Below are positions 58,560 to 59,193 of a stretch of DNA of 59,193 nucleotides, in pieces. Origin of the DNA: Phycisphaerae bacterium. Its GTDB lineage: Bacteria; Planctomycetota; Phycisphaerae; Phycisphaerales; UBA1924. Numbering within the stretch: position 1 is the first letter of the stretch; each line of letters starts with the position of its first letter. Below the pieces are notes generated by a model. It was given only the letters and a program-made list of their open reading frames with translations. It made no database searches and was not told the DNA's origin. The position numbers were made by a program, and so were the translations under genes. The DNA lies in contig JAUHYE010000007.1 in the NCBI GenBank assembly GCA_030426395.1, forward strand, positions 1 to 59,193, given 5' to 3'.

Positions 58560-59193
58560 TCAGTCGCATCCCTGGTCGAACAGGTTCTGGTACGCCAGGA
58601 AGTCGAATAGGTCGACCCTGCCGTCGTACTCGAAGTCGACGAAACCGGCCGCGCCGCCGGCGACGAAGATGTTCTGGAACGTGATGTAGTCAAACACGGT
58701 CAGTTCGCCGTCGCCGTCGAGGTCGGCCGGGCAGTTCAGCAGCCACTGGATCTGATCCTCGGCGATGCGGGCGCCACCAAGATCCCAGTAATCCCAGTGC
58801 GCCCCGGTAACTACCACGCGGCCATTGTTCGAGAGAACGATGCCGGCGTGACGATCCGACTCGTACACGGCGACGGCGAAGCTGCCAATCCCGGGTTCGA
58901 GCCAATCGCCATAATCGCTCGTCGGAGGCGGGGACGGATCGTCCATCACACGCCAAAGGCCCGAGAAAGCTGGATGCCATTGATCCGGATCGATGCCACC
59001 GTACGTCGCCACTAAATCCTGCAACGGCTCCACCACGTCCACCGCGCTCTCGATACCCAGGATGGGCCACAGCTCGGGCTGCTCGTCGAGCTCGGCCATC
59101 GAGAACATGAGCTTGCCGCCGCCATCGACGTACGCGGCCAGCTCGTCGATGATGGCGCCCGCCAGCGGGCCCTCGAACGTGTCGAACCAGCGG
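58560..59193 (-). CDS. Secreted amidotransferase-fold protein with GC-ending dockerin module (paralogue 3, 5' end outside window)
   Basis: The C-terminal 210 residues of a gene running off the window edge; the signal peptide is not visible. The Rossmann-like part (RWFDTFEGPLAGAII, YVDGGGKLMFSMAELDEQPE) is almost the same as in the 23.0-kb paralogue and more distant from the 21.7-kb one. The dockerin module is CPADLDGDGELTVFDYITF, then DFEYDGRVDLFDFLAY with Glu in place of the third-position Asp, and ends FDQGCD. Convergent with the methyltransferase gene, 16 bases between stops. Confidence 0.8.
   Translation of the reverse strand, partial: RWFDTFEGPLAGAIIDELAAYVDGGGKLMFSMAELDEQPELWPILGIESAVDVVEPLQDLVATYGGIDPDQWHPAFSGLWRVMDDPSPPPTSDYGDWLEPGIGSFAVAVYESDRHAGIVLSNNGRVVVTGAHWDYWDLGGARIAEDQIQWLLNCPADLDGDGELTVFDYITFQNIFVAGGAAGFVDFEYDGRVDLFDFLAYQNLFDQGCD

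Overview
The window is a GC-rich, gene-dense bacterial chromosome segment that I assign to the Planctomycetota, most likely class Phycisphaerae (order Phycisphaerales). The main reason is a family of secreted proteins ending in a two-repeat, dockerin-like calcium-binding module whose last residues are Gly-Cys. Six genes carry it (12.5, 21.7, 23.0, 24.2, 26.0 and 58.6 kb). The class I aldolase, bL34, PdhA, PurQ, SecG and DUF1015 proteins are all bacterial. There is no phage, transposase, CRISPR array or rRNA. Two tRNA genes are present: Ser(CGA) and Arg(CCG).

Layout. 0-4.7 kb: the 3' end of a class I aldolase gene, two membrane proteins, a secreted endonuclease/exonuclease/phosphatase-fold lipoprotein, and divergent rnc and rpmH; rpmH is a 45-codon gene. 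4.7-10.2 kb: one long minus-strand gene set (BLUF photoreceptor, RluB-type pseudouridine synthase, YihY/BrkB protein, small lipoprotein, lone NuoB, secreted TPR-like protein), with a degenerate-receiver ANTAR regulator diverging from the BLUF gene. 11.2-21.1 kb: mixed housekeeping and accessory genes, including BioY, a YCII/DGPF protein paired with an ECF42-like sigma factor, a DegT-type aminotransferase overlapped by a small HExxH membrane protein, and hypoxanthine phosphoribosyltransferase. 21.7-28.0 kb: four GC-ending dockerin proteins (two paralogues with an amidotransferase-like fold, a seven-repeat FG-GAP propeller and a parallel beta-helix). 28.0-31.2 kb: PurQ, a DUF1015 protein and a helical/FN3 protein.

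31.9-43.1 kb is a minus-strand surface-glycan operon. In transcription order it holds a secreted beta-helix protein, an asparagine-synthase-like protein, two GT2 glycosyltransferases, an O-antigen polymerase/ligase-like membrane protein, a third GT2, a sulfotransferase and a flippase. Three of its junctions overlap. Its middle and the 3' half of its first gene are clearly richer in AT than the rest, so parts of it were probably acquired. 43.4-59.2 kb: PdhA, an S41 protease, an MFS transporter, tRNA-Arg, endonuclease III, a TIM-barrel protein, a GT2 fusion, and an operon Ugd-SecG-YicC-phosphotransferase-PDZ protein. A methyltransferase gene and a sixth GC-dockerin gene, cut by the window end, follow.

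The most interesting items are the GC-ending dockerin family with its conserved cysteine pair, the divergent BLUF/pseudo-receiver-ANTAR pair, the mosaic glycan operon, a small HExxH membrane protein translationally coupled to an aminotransferase, and a putative self-regulated gene whose promoter carries an 8-bp inverted repeat over its -35 box and appears to give leaderless mRNA. All calls come from reading the sequence; no database search was run.
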